A DNA stretch of 33,769 nt from Thermoplasmata archaeon (GCA_021806345.1 JAJZXP010000027.1:1-33769), one strand, 5' to 3'. Counted from the stretch's first letter, positions 14,937-23,400 are shown. Program-made: numbers and translations. Notes: generated by a model not told the origin, from the letters alone.

Positions 14937-14992
14937 AAACTGAAAATATTATTATTCTGAATAATGATATTTTAAAGGAGGATGAAATATGA
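14933..14992 (+). CDS. Possible 19-aa coupling peptide
   Basis: A frame encoding MKTENIIILNNDILKEDEI whose ATG overlaps the TGA of the preceding gene and whose TGA overlaps the ATG of the next. It includes the strong AAAGGAGG site of gene B at 14974-14981. It therefore joins two genes by translational coupling on both sides. It may be a functional micro-protein or only a spacer that keeps ribosomes moving. Confidence 0.35.
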   Translation: MKTENIIILNNDILKEDEI

Positions 14993-15552
14993 CAAGATTT
15001 ACAGAAGATTTGGAAGAGGCATCCACATTAGCCGCAAAGATACTAAGATCTGATGTCACTAGTGATGATGAAGTTAGGGCATATAGACAGATGAGGCAGG
15101 AGGCTCACTTCGTTGCAGAAACCTATCATCTTTTGCGAAATAAAAATAGGGGAGAAGATTTCTTCCTAGAATACATATACCCAGAGAAAGTTAGGGTGTG
15201 GGATAAAGAAAGACGCCTAAAACCAGATCTCATCTACGAAACGATAGATGGAGATGAGGTAGTAGAGTTTCGAGTACTATGGGACGGAGATATAGAAGCG
15301 AATACTTCGAAAATCAAATCGTCCAGCAAAGGGATAATATCGAAGTATGTTACCAAGTTAGTGGCATACAGAAAGCTTCCAAATAAAATTGCCTCACTTA
15401 CCTTGGTCATCGCTTACCTTGGTCCTGAAAATTTGGATAATGGAAAACACTTTGCGATGAAATCTTTCAAGGACTCAATAATTTATTTCACCTCTGAATA
15501 TAGTACATTGATGGAAAAATCAAAACCTGAAGTACGTGTCATTGTTTGTTAG
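14989..15552 (+). CDS. Possible PD-(D/E)xK-like protein (187 aa), cassette gene B
   Basis: Strong ribosome binding site (AAAGGAGG) eight bases from the ATG. Residues 35-125 show an acidic helix (QEAHFVAETYHLLRNK), then FFLEYIYPEKVRVWD, RLKPDLIYETIDGD and VVEFRVLWDG. The order PD (79-80), about a dozen residues, then ExR (93-95) resembles a PD-(D/E)xK nuclease core in which the Lys is Arg. That makes a nuclease possible but not established; an inactive relative used for DNA binding is equally possible. It is the second protein of the unknown cassette. Confidence 0.55.
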   Translation: MTRFTEDLEEASTLAAKILRSDVTSDDEVRAYRQMRQEAHFVAETYHLLRNKNRGEDFFLEYIYPEKVRVWDKERRLKPDLIYETIDGDEVVEFRVLWDGDIEANTSKIKSSSKGIISKYVTKLVAYRKLPNKIASLTLVIAYLGPENLDNGKHFAMKSFKDSIIYFTSEYSTLMEKSKPEVRVIVC

Positions 15553-15614
15553 TTCTCACAATTTATGATAAGAATATTAAAATAAGATTAAGATGAGGAA
15601 GGGGGGTTAATACG

Positions 15615-16544
15615 GTGAAATCTAAAGACAGCAGCGACCATTTAGTTTACTTCTATAAATTCATTATCGAAGGTTTTACTGAACTAGAAACAGACTATTT
15701 AATGCAGAAATTTACGAAGAAAAACTCTAACCAAAATGCGGTAATGTTAAGGAAAAATTATATGCTGTTCATAGCGGACTTAAAGGTTAAGGATGGGATT
15801 ATAGGTGGTAGAATAATTAAGATCAGAACAGGCCTGTATAGAAGAATAAACATAGATGATGGCAATGAATGGTTCGAGGAACTGAAAAGGCAAAATGCGT
15901 TTGAATTTGAAACCTATGTTGTCATTAATTTAAATTTAAACACTATGATAGCAACATATAATTCTGATTCTTTCGGGATAATGGATAAGAATATACAGAG
16001 TTACTTTAAGAAAATATTAAATACACATGATAATTCCATCAGAATCGCCCCGTTGGCATTGCCCGATGCAATTAAACTTCTTTTGGAGTCAAAATATGTT
16101 GATAAAGCCGAGTTCTATTTGAAAGGTGATCAGGTTAGAATTATTGAAGACCTAATGGGAAGTGGTCTAAAAGACGTAATTTTAGGTGAAAAAAACGATC
16201 CGTTAATTTCAATTTCTTTTAAAGCTAACTACGAAAAAGCTTCCAAGACTATAAACAATTTTAAAAAAATTATAGACTATTTCACTTCCAGAAACTATAA
16301 AATAAGTCGGGACCAGAAAGCTATTCTTCAAACGGAAACTGGTTATTATTCCCTCATAAGGGACACTCTTCTGAATGATTTAGTAACATACGATGAAGAC
16401 TCCGAAGAGGTATTAAATTCGAAGGTTTTTGGTATATTGCTAGACTGTATGATGACTGAGAAAAACCTAAACAATGTAAAAAAGTCAATAGAGATCTCTG
16501 AGAAAGACATAAATCCGCAAGGAGTTATTGATCAGGATTACTAG
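15615..16544 (+). CDS. Unrecognised 309-aa protein, cassette gene C
   Basis: GTG start with GGGGGG nine bases upstream. The first half has strands and helices typical of a globular domain (VMLRKNYMLFIADLKVKDG, IIKIRTGLYRRINID, TYVVINLNLNTMIATYN). This is reminiscent of proteins that carry a mixed alpha/beta sensor core. The second half is helical (IKLLLESKYVDKAEFY, YEKASKTINNFKKIIDYF). No membrane segment or known catalytic motif is seen. It ends three bases from the convergent membrane protein gene and closes the cassette 13617-16544. Confidence 0.6.
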   Translation: MKSKDSSDHLVYFYKFIIEGFTELETDYLMQKFTKKNSNQNAVMLRKNYMLFIADLKVKDGIIGGRIIKIRTGLYRRINIDDGNEWFEELKRQNAFEFETYVVINLNLNTMIATYNSDSFGIMDKNIQSYFKKILNTHDNSIRIAPLALPDAIKLLLESKYVDKAEFYLKGDQVRIIEDLMGSGLKDVILGEKNDPLISISFKANYEKASKTINNFKKIIDYFTSRNYKISRDQKAILQTETGYYSLIRDTLLNDLVTYDEDSEEVLNSKVFGILLDCMMTEKNLNNVKKSIEISEKDINPQGVIDQDY

Positions 16545-16546
16545 TT

Positions 16547-17014
16547 TCATTTTTCTTTTCGAATTAGGTCAAATATCAACGTCATGTAATATATTATAAG
16601 CATTAAGTACGAGATTATTAGGGTAGAAAGAAATACAAACAAACTACCACTTATCGTTATTAGCTCGGGGGAAATGCCATTCTTAGTAAGGATAAATAGG
16701 CCTGTGCCAAGCGTTATAATTTCTATAGTCGTAATTAATAGCAGCATGGAACCTAACACCCCGAATGCTTTTGTGCTTTTAATGGTGTAATCTATACTCT
16801 TCCCTATACCCAAAAGTATAGCGTAAGAAGTAAAAGTAAGGCCTAGCAGCACACCTATCACCTCTAAAAATGACGAAGTGAAAGTTACTAAATTTATGCT
16901 TACATAAAAGTGCATATGCAAAAGAAATAAAAAAAATAAAAAGTCAAAAATAGTTATTTCTATTATGCCTGAAACGCGCTTGATCTTAACTCTAAATTTC
17001 TCATTTTTTTCCAT
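16547..17014 (-). CDS. Four-helix membrane protein (155 aa)
   Basis: Hydrophobic helices at about 17-38, 48-70, 84-109 and 118-148, with basic residues at both ends (EKFRVKIKR and LIRKEK), which suggests both termini inside the cell. No family is recognised. Membrane effectors that depolarise the cell are common in defence modules, but nothing here shows activity. It is convergent with cassette gene C. Confidence 0.6.
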   Translation of the reverse strand: MEKNEKFRVKIKRVSGIIEITIFDFLFFLFLLHMHFYVSINLVTFTSSFLEVIGVLLGLTFTSYAILLGIGKSIDYTIKSTKAFGVLGSMLLLITTIEIITLGTGLFILTKNGISPELITISGSLFVFLSTLIISYLMLIIYYMTLIFDLIRKEK

Positions 17015-17110
17015 AATTTTCCTTTTACTTACAATTACTTCAAGATAAATAATATACGCCTTTCTTTGAGTTTTCTATTATTGAGTAGTGAATCCTTCTC
17101 ACTATTGTTA

Positions 17111-17896
17111 TCACGTGAACTCCCACCAGTACCCGCATCCCCACTTATTATTTTTGCCCGGAACGTCAATCGTAGTTGGCCTGTGATGCTCAGTGACCAT
17201 ATTTGGTTCTCCAAATATTTCAATCATTTCTGGGTCTGTCATTGAGAGATTTAGCAGATATGAACCCTGGTGACCGTCAATTAGCTTTTTCAAATCAAGA
17301 AAATCCTTCATCTTGAATTTGTGTCTATACTGATCACCGCCTCTTAGATACGGTGGATCCAGATACAAAAGAACTCTGGACTTGTTGTATTTCATCATCA
17401 ATTCCCTGAAATCCATGTTTTCAACAATCCATTTTCTTACGAACAGGAAATCAGCAGTGTTGACTGGCGGGATATTTGCCTTTTTGTAAAATCTCTTGAA
17501 AGACTGTCCAGCACCTGCAAAGGAAAATGTATGAAGATAAATGGTCTTGAAAGCAATCTCCACATCATTCCTTGGATGGGAGAACTTCATCTCCCGGAAT
17601 ATTTTCTCGTGCGGAAAGCAGTATCTGAGTTTCTTCTCCAGCAGCGTCCTTTTCCTGCTATCCTGAAGAACCTTGAAAGTAGTGTAGAGATTAAGATTGA
17701 GGTCATTGTATACCTTGATCTTTCTCCATTCATTGGGTATGTTGAGCAGGACCTTACCAGAACCACCAAAAACATCAACTACAACATCGAATATATCTCT
17801 CTTATCTTCAAGTAAGTCTATAATGGTTTTTAGCTGATTGTATCTTCCGCCATAATAAGGAAAGGTTGATTTCATTATTGTCGAATACGCAATCAT
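17111..17896 (-). CDS. D12-class N6-adenine DNA methyltransferase
   Basis: All D12 (Dam-like) motifs are in order: FPYYGGR (12-18), AdoMet motif I DVFGGSGKV (41-49), and catalytic DPPY (180-183), with a SAGAGQSF-like region at about 125-132. The length of 261 aa is normal. Start ATG 17896; an internal ATG at 17875 (MKSTFPYYGG) is also plausible. The enzyme methylates adenine N6 in a short target; no partner nuclease is adjacent, so it may be an orphan or anti-restriction methylase. It is divergent from winged-helix regulator 3. The region around 21985-22300 holds a decayed relative. Confidence 0.88.
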   Translation of the reverse strand: MIAYSTIMKSTFPYYGGRYNQLKTIIDLLEDKRDIFDVVVDVFGGSGKVLLNIPNEWRKIKVYNDLNLNLYTTFKVLQDSRKRTLLEKKLRYCFPHEKIFREMKFSHPRNDVEIAFKTIYLHTFSFAGAGQSFKRFYKKANIPPVNTADFLFVRKWIVENMDFRELMMKYNKSRVLLYLDPPYLRGGDQYRHKFKMKDFLDLKKLIDGHQGSYLLNLSMTDPEMIEIFGEPNMVTEHHRPTTIDVPGKNNKWGCGYWWEFT

Positions 17897-17962
17897 TTCC
17901 AGCTTAAATTACTTCTGGTTGCGCAATAGAAAATTATTAACCTAACCTCGTTATATTACACT
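17897..17962. promoter_or_regulatory. Divergent promoter between D12 methylase and winged-helix gene 3
   Basis: A 66-base gap with a TTGCGCAA palindrome (17919-17926) near the methylase start and AT-rich stretches (AAAATTATTAA, about 17930-17940) some 25-30 bases before the GTG of the winged-helix gene. The site could be the regulator's operator. No other gene fits here. Confidence 0.4.
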
Positions 17963-18244
17963 GTGGATGCACTCAAACTGATTGAAAAGCAGTCAGGTTT
18001 TCTTAGGCTCATATATTACCTTGATAGTAATGGAGAAACACAGATAACAACCATAATGGAAAATACAGGTATTCCGGTCCATCAGCTCTATTCAAGTATA
18101 GAAAAAGGGAAAAGTATCGGGATTATCAGAACAAGAATTGATAAAACAACTTATCCCAATAAAAACATGGTAAGCTTAACAGATAAAGGCATAAAAATAG
18201 GAGAAAAAATATTGGAAATTATAGAACTGGTCAATTCAGATTAA
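17963..18244 (+). CDS. Winged-helix regulator 3
   Basis: 93 aa from GTG (MDALKLIEKQSGFLRLIYYL), aligning with regulator 1 over its whole length: the EKQSG helix, a recognition helix around VHQLYSSIEKGKSIGII, and a wing with PNKNMVSLTDKGIKIGEK. It is divergent from the D12 methylase and probably represses the shared promoter. Its last bases overlap the end of the convergent 66-aa gene. It is the third copy of this family in 14 kb. Confidence 0.75.
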   Translation: MDALKLIEKQSGFLRLIYYLDSNGETQITTIMENTGIPVHQLYSSIEKGKSIGIIRTRIDKTTYPNKNMVSLTDKGIKIGEKILEIIELVNSD

Positions 18245-18436
18245 GTTCATCTCCTGAAGCAGATCCCTTGCCCTTTCACTGGCCACATGTGATATTACGT
18301 AATTGAATCGTTCCTCAATTTTTAGTATGAGATCTTCCCTGGTCTCAGTCTCTTCAATGGCCTTCTTGAAAATGGCATAATCCTCATCAAATTGATCCTT
18401 TCTACCCGTAACATATTCTTTCTCAAATTTATTCAT
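18236..18436 (-). CDS. Hypothetical 66-aa protein
   Basis: Helical and acidic (NKFEKEYVTGRKDQFDEDYA...REDLILKIEERFNYV). ATG overlaps the stop of the preceding gene. It belongs to the small-gene type found at both ends of the window and may derive from a plasmid. No family is recognised. It is convergent with winged-helix gene 3 and overlaps its end by nine bases. Confidence 0.5.
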   Translation of the reverse strand: MNKFEKEYVTGRKDQFDEDYAIFKKAIEETETREDLILKIEERFNYVISHVASERARDLLQEMNLI

Positions 18437-18636
18437 AACAGTATCGACTCTTCCGTTTTCTTGAATTTCTCCCTTATGTTGCTTATGAAATCTTCATAAT
18501 CACTGCTCTGCCTTGTTGTATCTTCTATCAGCTCCCTGTCATGTTCGGCACGGTCATTCCAGCCTGCCCTGTATCCATTTTTCCTCAGAGCTTTCTCATG
18601 CTCTGTCATGGTATCCAATGTTTTCTGTTCTCTCAT
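18433..18636 (-). CDS. Hypothetical 67-aa protein
   Basis: Start set at ATG 18636 (MREQKTLDTMTEHEKALRKN), where AGGG precedes; the frame opens at 18663. It has a helical charged core with the small motif GYRAGWNDRAEHD, seen in some phage-type helical proteins. The function is unknown. It forms a two-gene coupled unit with the following 66-aa gene. Confidence 0.5.
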   Translation of the reverse strand: MREQKTLDTMTEHEKALRKNGYRAGWNDRAEHDRELIEDTTRQSSDYEDFISNIREKFKKTEESILL

Positions 18637-18720
18637 CAACCCTGTGAAATTAGTATAAAGCATATGTTTTGCGGATGCCCTGAAAAATGAGAAAAAAGAG
18701 AGTTTAAGGATATTAAGGAA

Positions 18721-18852
18721 TCACGCTTCATCTTCCAGTTTATACATGCCTTTATACCTGCAAACGGTTCCAATGCGAAATTCCCATGCAATCACATCGT
18801 AACTGTTTTTAAATTGTATACAGAATTGTTCTGAAACAGGACCGGTACCCAT
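18721..18852 (-). CDS. Possible 43-aa protein, KTSC-like fold hint
   Basis: Starts MGTGPVSEQFCIQF and contains AWEFRIGTVCRYKGMYK, a strand-turn-strand pattern like the KTSC module. That match is loose. It has no visible strong binding site and lies on the opposite strand to the frameshifted gene at 18904. Between 18637 and 18720 I see no gene. Confidence 0.3.
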   Translation of the reverse strand: MGTGPVSEQFCIQFKNSYDVIAWEFRIGTVCRYKGMYKLEDEA

Positions 18853-18903
18853 AAACGGTACATTTATGTTAACTGATCCTGAAACTTACAGGAACATGAT
18901 CGA

Positions 18904-19958
18904 ATGGGATTCACTTACGAGAATTACAATGAAAACAGGACTGTAGATTTCAGATGGAAGGGATACAACGGCATGGTGCGGATCAACTGCTCAACCAACA
19001 CTGCCCGGACGGTATAGGCTATGACCATATGGAAACGGGTTTTTCACCATATTCTGCCATTGGTTTTCCTAAGCTTATATGCACCATCGATTACGAGGGG
19101 AAGGGGTATCATTCCTACATGGGATGGATTCAGACCGTAAGATTTAACCCGGGAACATCTGGTGATCACCCGGCAATAAGCCCTGAACCAATGTTTGTGT
19201 ATCATATACCCATGATGCTGGATGCGGATACTCCATTCTGCGTGTATGGCGTTGATCCGGCGCTGTTCGAGGCACCTGCATCAAACCTTGACGGCATACA
19301 GTGGATCGCCAACACCTATCTTTCGGCGTCAAAGAACCTCATAGTGTCAAGGGAGGTATGCATGATTCTGGGAATTCAGTGGGGATATTCCATCACCAAC
19401 GGTATAATAGTGCATGATGAAATGAAAAAATTAAAGCATAGCGGAGATTATTCCTCAGAGATATGGCAATCCTTCACAGGGACTACCCCACATGGAGGTT
19501 CAGGTTATGTGCAGACCAGGATGGTTTCAATGATTAAACCTGATAATGAAGGCAGCATATGGACAATCGGGCACAATATGGCCCTATACACCGCAGCACT
19601 TGACCTGACACTGAGCGGAATCATTGTAAGAATGGACTATTTTCTTGGTGATAAGGCAATAATAAGAATACCAGGCACCAGATGCTGCATGGCTTTAGTG
19701 AAATGGATCCCCTCACAGCAGGAATTTCTTATATCGGTGGATGAAGCGGCAAACCTGCCAGTGTTCGACTGCATCTTCCTCTGTACTGGCATGAAACCGG
19801 AATATATGGAAAAATATCAGATTCCATCATATGCAATTTCTGAACAGAACAATGAGGGCAAATCCGAATGGAAATCTACAATAAAAGTAGAACCACAGAC
19901 ATATCTGAAGTTCAGGGTTGACAGATTTTCAAATCCCCTGCATATGAGGAAAAATTGA
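18904..19958 (+). pseudogene. Conserved protein of unknown function, N-terminus frameshifted
   Basis: Two frames give one protein. From ATG 18904, GFTYENYNENRTVDFRWKGY continues to a TAG at 19015-19017. The frame open from 18954 then supplies GYDHMETGFSPYSAIGFPKL and a long continuation to 19958. The strings FRWKGYNG and FSPYSAIGFPKLICTIDYE with WIQTVRFN read like the core of a bacterial family I recall only by appearance. One base gained or lost near 18995-19015 would restore it. The product after the shift is 300 aa, without membrane segments or catalytic motifs. It could still be expressed from a later ATG (19030). The function is unknown. Confidence 0.5.
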
Positions 19959-19982
19959 ATCATATTGCATATACTTTAAAAA

Positions 19983-20936
19983 TCAGAGAAATTCCCAGAG
20001 ATCCTGTGAGTATGGAAGGAGATACCTTATTGTCACATTGTGGTCCTTCTTTCTTGCCATGTTGTAAAGGACAGAGCTGTATTCATACACATTTGCGCTG
20101 GGGAGAAAAACGCTCACCCTCATCTTTCCCTCAAATGGCCTGATGAAATAGCGAAGCCTCATGATGTGATCACGGTTTGCCTCATCCCTGACTGAGGATA
20201 TTAAAGGACTGGAAAAGATCAGTTCATAAATTCCGTCATGGGTTGAAATTGTATGTATTCCCGGCGTGTCAGGAGGTATTAAATCATCAGAATATACAAT
20301 CAGTTTTAATTTGGAGTTTTTGCTTTCGCTATTCTTGAGCTCAGCAACAACCTCCTGTCTGCTTGTAATTGAATCTATGTTTTCAGATTCCCCGTCAAGA
20401 CGGAACTCATATGTTACCAGCGATACGGGGTATTCAGAATTGATCAGGTCCATTGTCTTCATTATGCCGGGACTTGGACCCATCCACTCCACCCTTGAGT
20501 TCTCTGCGTCTGATGTGTATTCAGAGAGAAGATCGGAAACCTTCTCCATCTCGCTGCCATGAAATCTGGAATATATGTTCAGGAAACCTTTGCTTATGTC
20601 TGCCCTGTTTATGACAAATGATGGCAGATCCATGAGCTTTCCTATGACTGCAAGATCCTCAACGTTGTTTATCCTTGAATCCACAACATAAGCATCCTCC
20701 TTCTCCACTGCATTGAATTTGTTCAGCAGGAGGTTGACATTGTTCCCCCTAATGTTCTTGGGAAAATATGTGCTGATCCATGCCTGACCGTCAACACCGT
20801 AAATGTAAGTGGGAAGCTTCATTCCCAGATCCGATGTGGCATGGAAAAGTTCAGTGGACTGCCTGACCTTCAAGACAAGCCTCATGTCAAGCTTTTTGTC
20901 TATGTCTCTGATCAGCATTCTATAACTAATACTCAA
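19983..20936 (-). CDS. Hypothetical 317-aa protein
   Basis: Soluble, no membrane segment. N-terminal MSISYRMLIRDIDKKLDMRLVL, then a mixed alpha/beta sequence with repeated Arg- and Ser-rich patches (RINNVEDLAVIGKLMDL, RVEWMGPSPGIMK, GIHTISTHDGIYELIFSS). It looks like a compact sensor or regulator domain, but I do not recognise the family. It is convergent with the preceding gene (24-base gap) and divergent from nothing close. GC appears slightly higher than in the neighbouring AT-rich genes, which may indicate host-core origin. Confidence 0.6.
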   Translation of the reverse strand: MSISYRMLIRDIDKKLDMRLVLKVRQSTELFHATSDLGMKLPTYIYGVDGQAWISTYFPKNIRGNNVNLLLNKFNAVEKEDAYVVDSRINNVEDLAVIGKLMDLPSFVINRADISKGFLNIYSRFHGSEMEKVSDLLSEYTSDAENSRVEWMGPSPGIMKTMDLINSEYPVSLVTYEFRLDGESENIDSITSRQEVVAELKNSESKNSKLKLIVYSDDLIPPDTPGIHTISTHDGIYELIFSSPLISSVRDEANRDHIMRLRYFIRPFEGKMRVSVFLPSANVYEYSSVLYNMARKKDHNVTIRYLLPYSQDLWEFL

Positions 20937-21001
20937 AAGTTCTTAAGTTTTTATGCTGTATTAGGCGACATATATCTCAAAAACAGCTATTCGCTGGTAA
21001 T

Positions 21002-21163
21002 TCATTTCATCTTCTGGATGATTATTTTACCATCCATTTCATAGAAACCTATAGTGCACTTTTCTTCATTTATATCAAGTATTTTCAAAAGGCTTTTAGG
21101 CAAAGTTATATTCAATGAAGCTCCATGCTTTGATAAATGTGAAATGTCTATTAATTGTGGCAT
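21002..21163 (-). CDS. AbrB/SpoVT-like DNA-binding protein (53 aa)
   Basis: The segment HLSKHGASLNITLPKSLLKI (8-27) and the end GFYEMDGKIIIQK match the swapped-hairpin AbrB fold of archaeal regulators and antitoxins. Length is typical. ATG at 21163 has no clear Shine-Dalgarno site, which is usual for leaderless archaeal genes. No toxin gene (PIN or similar) is adjacent, so a regulatory role is more likely than toxin-antitoxin. Confidence 0.7.
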   Translation of the reverse strand: MPQLIDISHLSKHGASLNITLPKSLLKILDINEEKCTIGFYEMDGKIIIQKMK

Positions 21164-21212
21164 TAGTGGATATTGTTGGCATAGATTAAAAAGTTGATAT
21201 TAACGTATTACG

Positions 21213-21965
21213 TCATACTGAATTTATTTTCTTTGGCTTTTCGGAAACCCACATTAATCTTTCTTTATACTTATATAAAATATAAATGGAAGCAATTGCT
21301 CCACCTCCGAATGAAATCAGATGGACAAATGAATCGACACCCGGGGCAACGGAAAAAAAATTAAAAGGATCAATAATTACGTAAATTACGGTAAAAAGCA
21401 AGGTAAAGACCACAAATGTACTCGTTGTGACTTTTCGAGATTTTCTATCAGATATTTTCTTAATCCTGAGGGCTATGGGTTGCTTTCTTGCTCTCCTATA
21501 AAGTATCAATAAGTAAATTCCAAAATCGAATAGCGTTATGGCTGTAACCGCACCAATGAGTCCATAGACTATTCCTGATTGACCATAAGCCGAACCATTT
21601 TGGTTGACAACTGCATACAATCCAAGATTTGAGATATTTGCTATTATTGCGGCAAATATGGATGAACAGATTACCAATAAATATCTATTAACTCTTATGG
21701 AACGATCATAAGCTGCATTGGCTCCCATGAATAAACCTGCAAATAGAGCGTAAGCAACAATATTTCCATCTCCATCATACACGAACATTGAAGTGATTAC
21801 TCCCCAAGGAGTTTTTAACGAATCATATAATATGGCAATATTCGTGAAATGAATTTTTACTGCGTAACCTATTGCAAAAACAATAATCCCGAAGAAAATG
21901 GGAAAAAACTCAAAGAGAGGTGAATATTTTTTTCCTGTTATTATATTTACAAATACTGTTTGCAA
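21213..21965 (-). CDS. Rhomboid-like intramembrane serine protease
   Basis: Six or seven hydrophobic segments. The catalytic serine is in GQSG (128-131, S130), with the GxSGxxYGLxGA pattern, and the histidine is in HLISFGGG (H215). The TPWGVITSMFVYDG stretch is the usual L1-loop start. The order Ser then His with the right spacing fits rhomboid (S54). Size of 250 aa fits archaeal rhomboids. Substrate unknown. It lies just before the decayed D12 methylase, with no operon partner. Confidence 0.75.
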   Translation of the reverse strand: MQTVFVNIITGKKYSPLFEFFPIFFGIIVFAIGYAVKIHFTNIAILYDSLKTPWGVITSMFVYDGDGNIVAYALFAGLFMGANAAYDRSIRVNRYLLVICSSIFAAIIANISNLGLYAVVNQNGSAYGQSGIVYGLIGAVTAITLFDFGIYLLILYRRARKQPIALRIKKISDRKSRKVTTSTFVVFTLLFTVIYVIIDPFNFFSVAPGVDSFVHLISFGGGAIASIYILYKYKERLMWVSEKPKKINSV

Positions 21966-21984
21966 TATTTAATCTTTATCTAAA

Positions 21985-22300
21985 TTTGTACGATGGTGCA
22001 CATTCCTCCATATGTTCTCCTTCTCCGGATCGTATACCATGGAAATCCTGCAATGTTCAGCTATCATGCTCAGTTCTCCGAATATGCCAAATAAGTTCTG
22101 GGTCAATTAAAGAAAGATTAAGAAGATAAATCCCCTCTGATTGTCCATTACTCCCTTTAAATCAATAAAATCCCCTCTTTTGAAACAGTATTTATAAAAA
22201 CCCAACCTCCGAGGTGTCGTTGTTCAGCTTAGAGCAAAGCATCCTAGTTTATTGTATCAACTAGGCATTTGCGTTAACTACCACATTTTCAATAATATGA
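21985..22300 (-). pseudogene. Decayed D12 methyltransferase, C-terminal half
   Basis: Reading the minus strand in three frames recovers segments parallel to the intact enzyme at 17111-17896. These are IIENV (intact IVENM), then YNK, then FYKYCFKRGDFIDLKGVMDN (intact QYRHKFKMKDFLDLKKLIDG), then LNLSLIDPELI (intact LNLSMTDPEMI), then FGELSMIAEHCRI (intact FGEPNMVTEHHRP). At least two frameshifts and several stops separate them. The DPPY motif is lost, and nothing of the N-terminal half is seen. It is clearly a relic. Confidence 0.7.
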
Positions 22301-22318
22301 GCTTGAAGTCCTAATAAG

Positions 22319-23305
22319 CTAAGTACGTGATGAATCATCGGGGTTTACTCCAATTAATTCGCCGAATTTGTTCCATATTACGTTTTCTATGAGATACAAT
22401 GGTCCTTTTGGCGTGTCTATTGGGTCGCCTAGTTTCCCCTTATTTATGTTATTCCAATACACTCTACCACACATATAGAGTTTGAATTTCATTTTGGGCT
22501 CTTTGGCTATGCCCCTGCACGTTAACCTCATGACCATCAAGTATACAAATATGTCATCATCTTCAGCCGCTTCCTGAACGGCGATGAACCTTGCAATTAT
22601 AAGTGCAGCAAAAGATGAAAAAACGATAGGGGTAATCGATAAAAGATTTGGAGAACTGATATGAGATACTATATAATACAAAAGCAAAATCCCAGCAGGC
22701 ATTAAAATAGCAAATATAAGCAGCCTAACGCCCACTGATTCTTTTTCAATCCTCACTCTTTCTTCTGAGCCAGTAAATATTTCACCAAAGTCCTCCACAT
22801 TATTATCTTTGCTTTTTCTCAAGTGCATAGATAGTATTTCAAATATATCCCAAGTATGATTGGACAAATTTTTAACAGTTGAGCGGAACAAAAAGGTACG
22901 TTCCTTTATTAAGTGATTTGGATTTGATATAGCATGAAAAGTTGAATTGACATTCGAAAATGAGTAGAAATTGCAAGTTTCACAAAAATAATTTCTTAAA
23001 TATTCATTTTTGGATGAAGAGGAACGGCTTATTAATTTGTTTAATTCAAAGTAAAGAATTAACACAACAACCAGTCCAAGAATCCCAAGGTTTAGAGAGA
23101 TTGTCTGAAAAAAATTAAGAAAACCATTTCCATTGAAATATTGAACGATCACAAACACTATCTGAATCGTAAATGTGTAAACTGCAAAAAACAAAGTGTA
23201 TTGAAAAATTTTGAATTCCAAATTGCTTCCAGTGAAGAAATTCTTATTAGATAATTGTAGTTGTTCAATAATCTCTTTCTTCAAAGCGTAATCTTGAATC
23301 TCCAT
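22319..23305 (-). CDS. Hypothetical four-helix membrane protein (328 aa)
   Basis: Hydrophobic segments at about 33-56, 68-88, 195-215 and 225-245. A soluble loop of ~100 residues lies between the pairs and contains CETC near 108 and a basic, polar region. A C-terminal cytoplasmic-type domain of ~85 residues includes FKLYMCGRVYWNNINKGKLG. I do not recognise it. The layout (two helix pairs, large loops) is that of a sensor or channel-like membrane protein. The start is ATG 23305; the next 290 bases hold only the weak relic described at 23401. Confidence 0.55.
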   Translation of the reverse strand: MEIQDYALKKEIIEQLQLSNKNFFTGSNLEFKIFQYTLFFAVYTFTIQIVFVIVQYFNGNGFLNFFQTISLNLGILGLVVVLILYFELNKLISRSSSSKNEYLRNYFCETCNFYSFSNVNSTFHAISNPNHLIKERTFLFRSTVKNLSNHTWDIFEILSMHLRKSKDNNVEDFGEIFTGSEERVRIEKESVGVRLLIFAILMPAGILLLYYIVSHISSPNLLSITPIVFSSFAALIIARFIAVQEAAEDDDIFVYLMVMRLTCRGIAKEPKMKFKLYMCGRVYWNNINKGKLGDPIDTPKGPLYLIENVIWNKFGELIGVNPDDSSRT

Positions 23306-23400
23306 TGGTGGTCAACTACTTAACCACAATAATCTTTTCTTTTAGAGTCCACCTCTATGCCATAAGGGATTTTAAGCCACACTCTCGTATAAAAGAAAGA

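Noticed and set aside
21002..21965. AbrB-like gene and rhomboid as a toxin-antitoxin pair
   Set aside because: The rhomboid-like protein is not a known toxin and the genes are not coupled.
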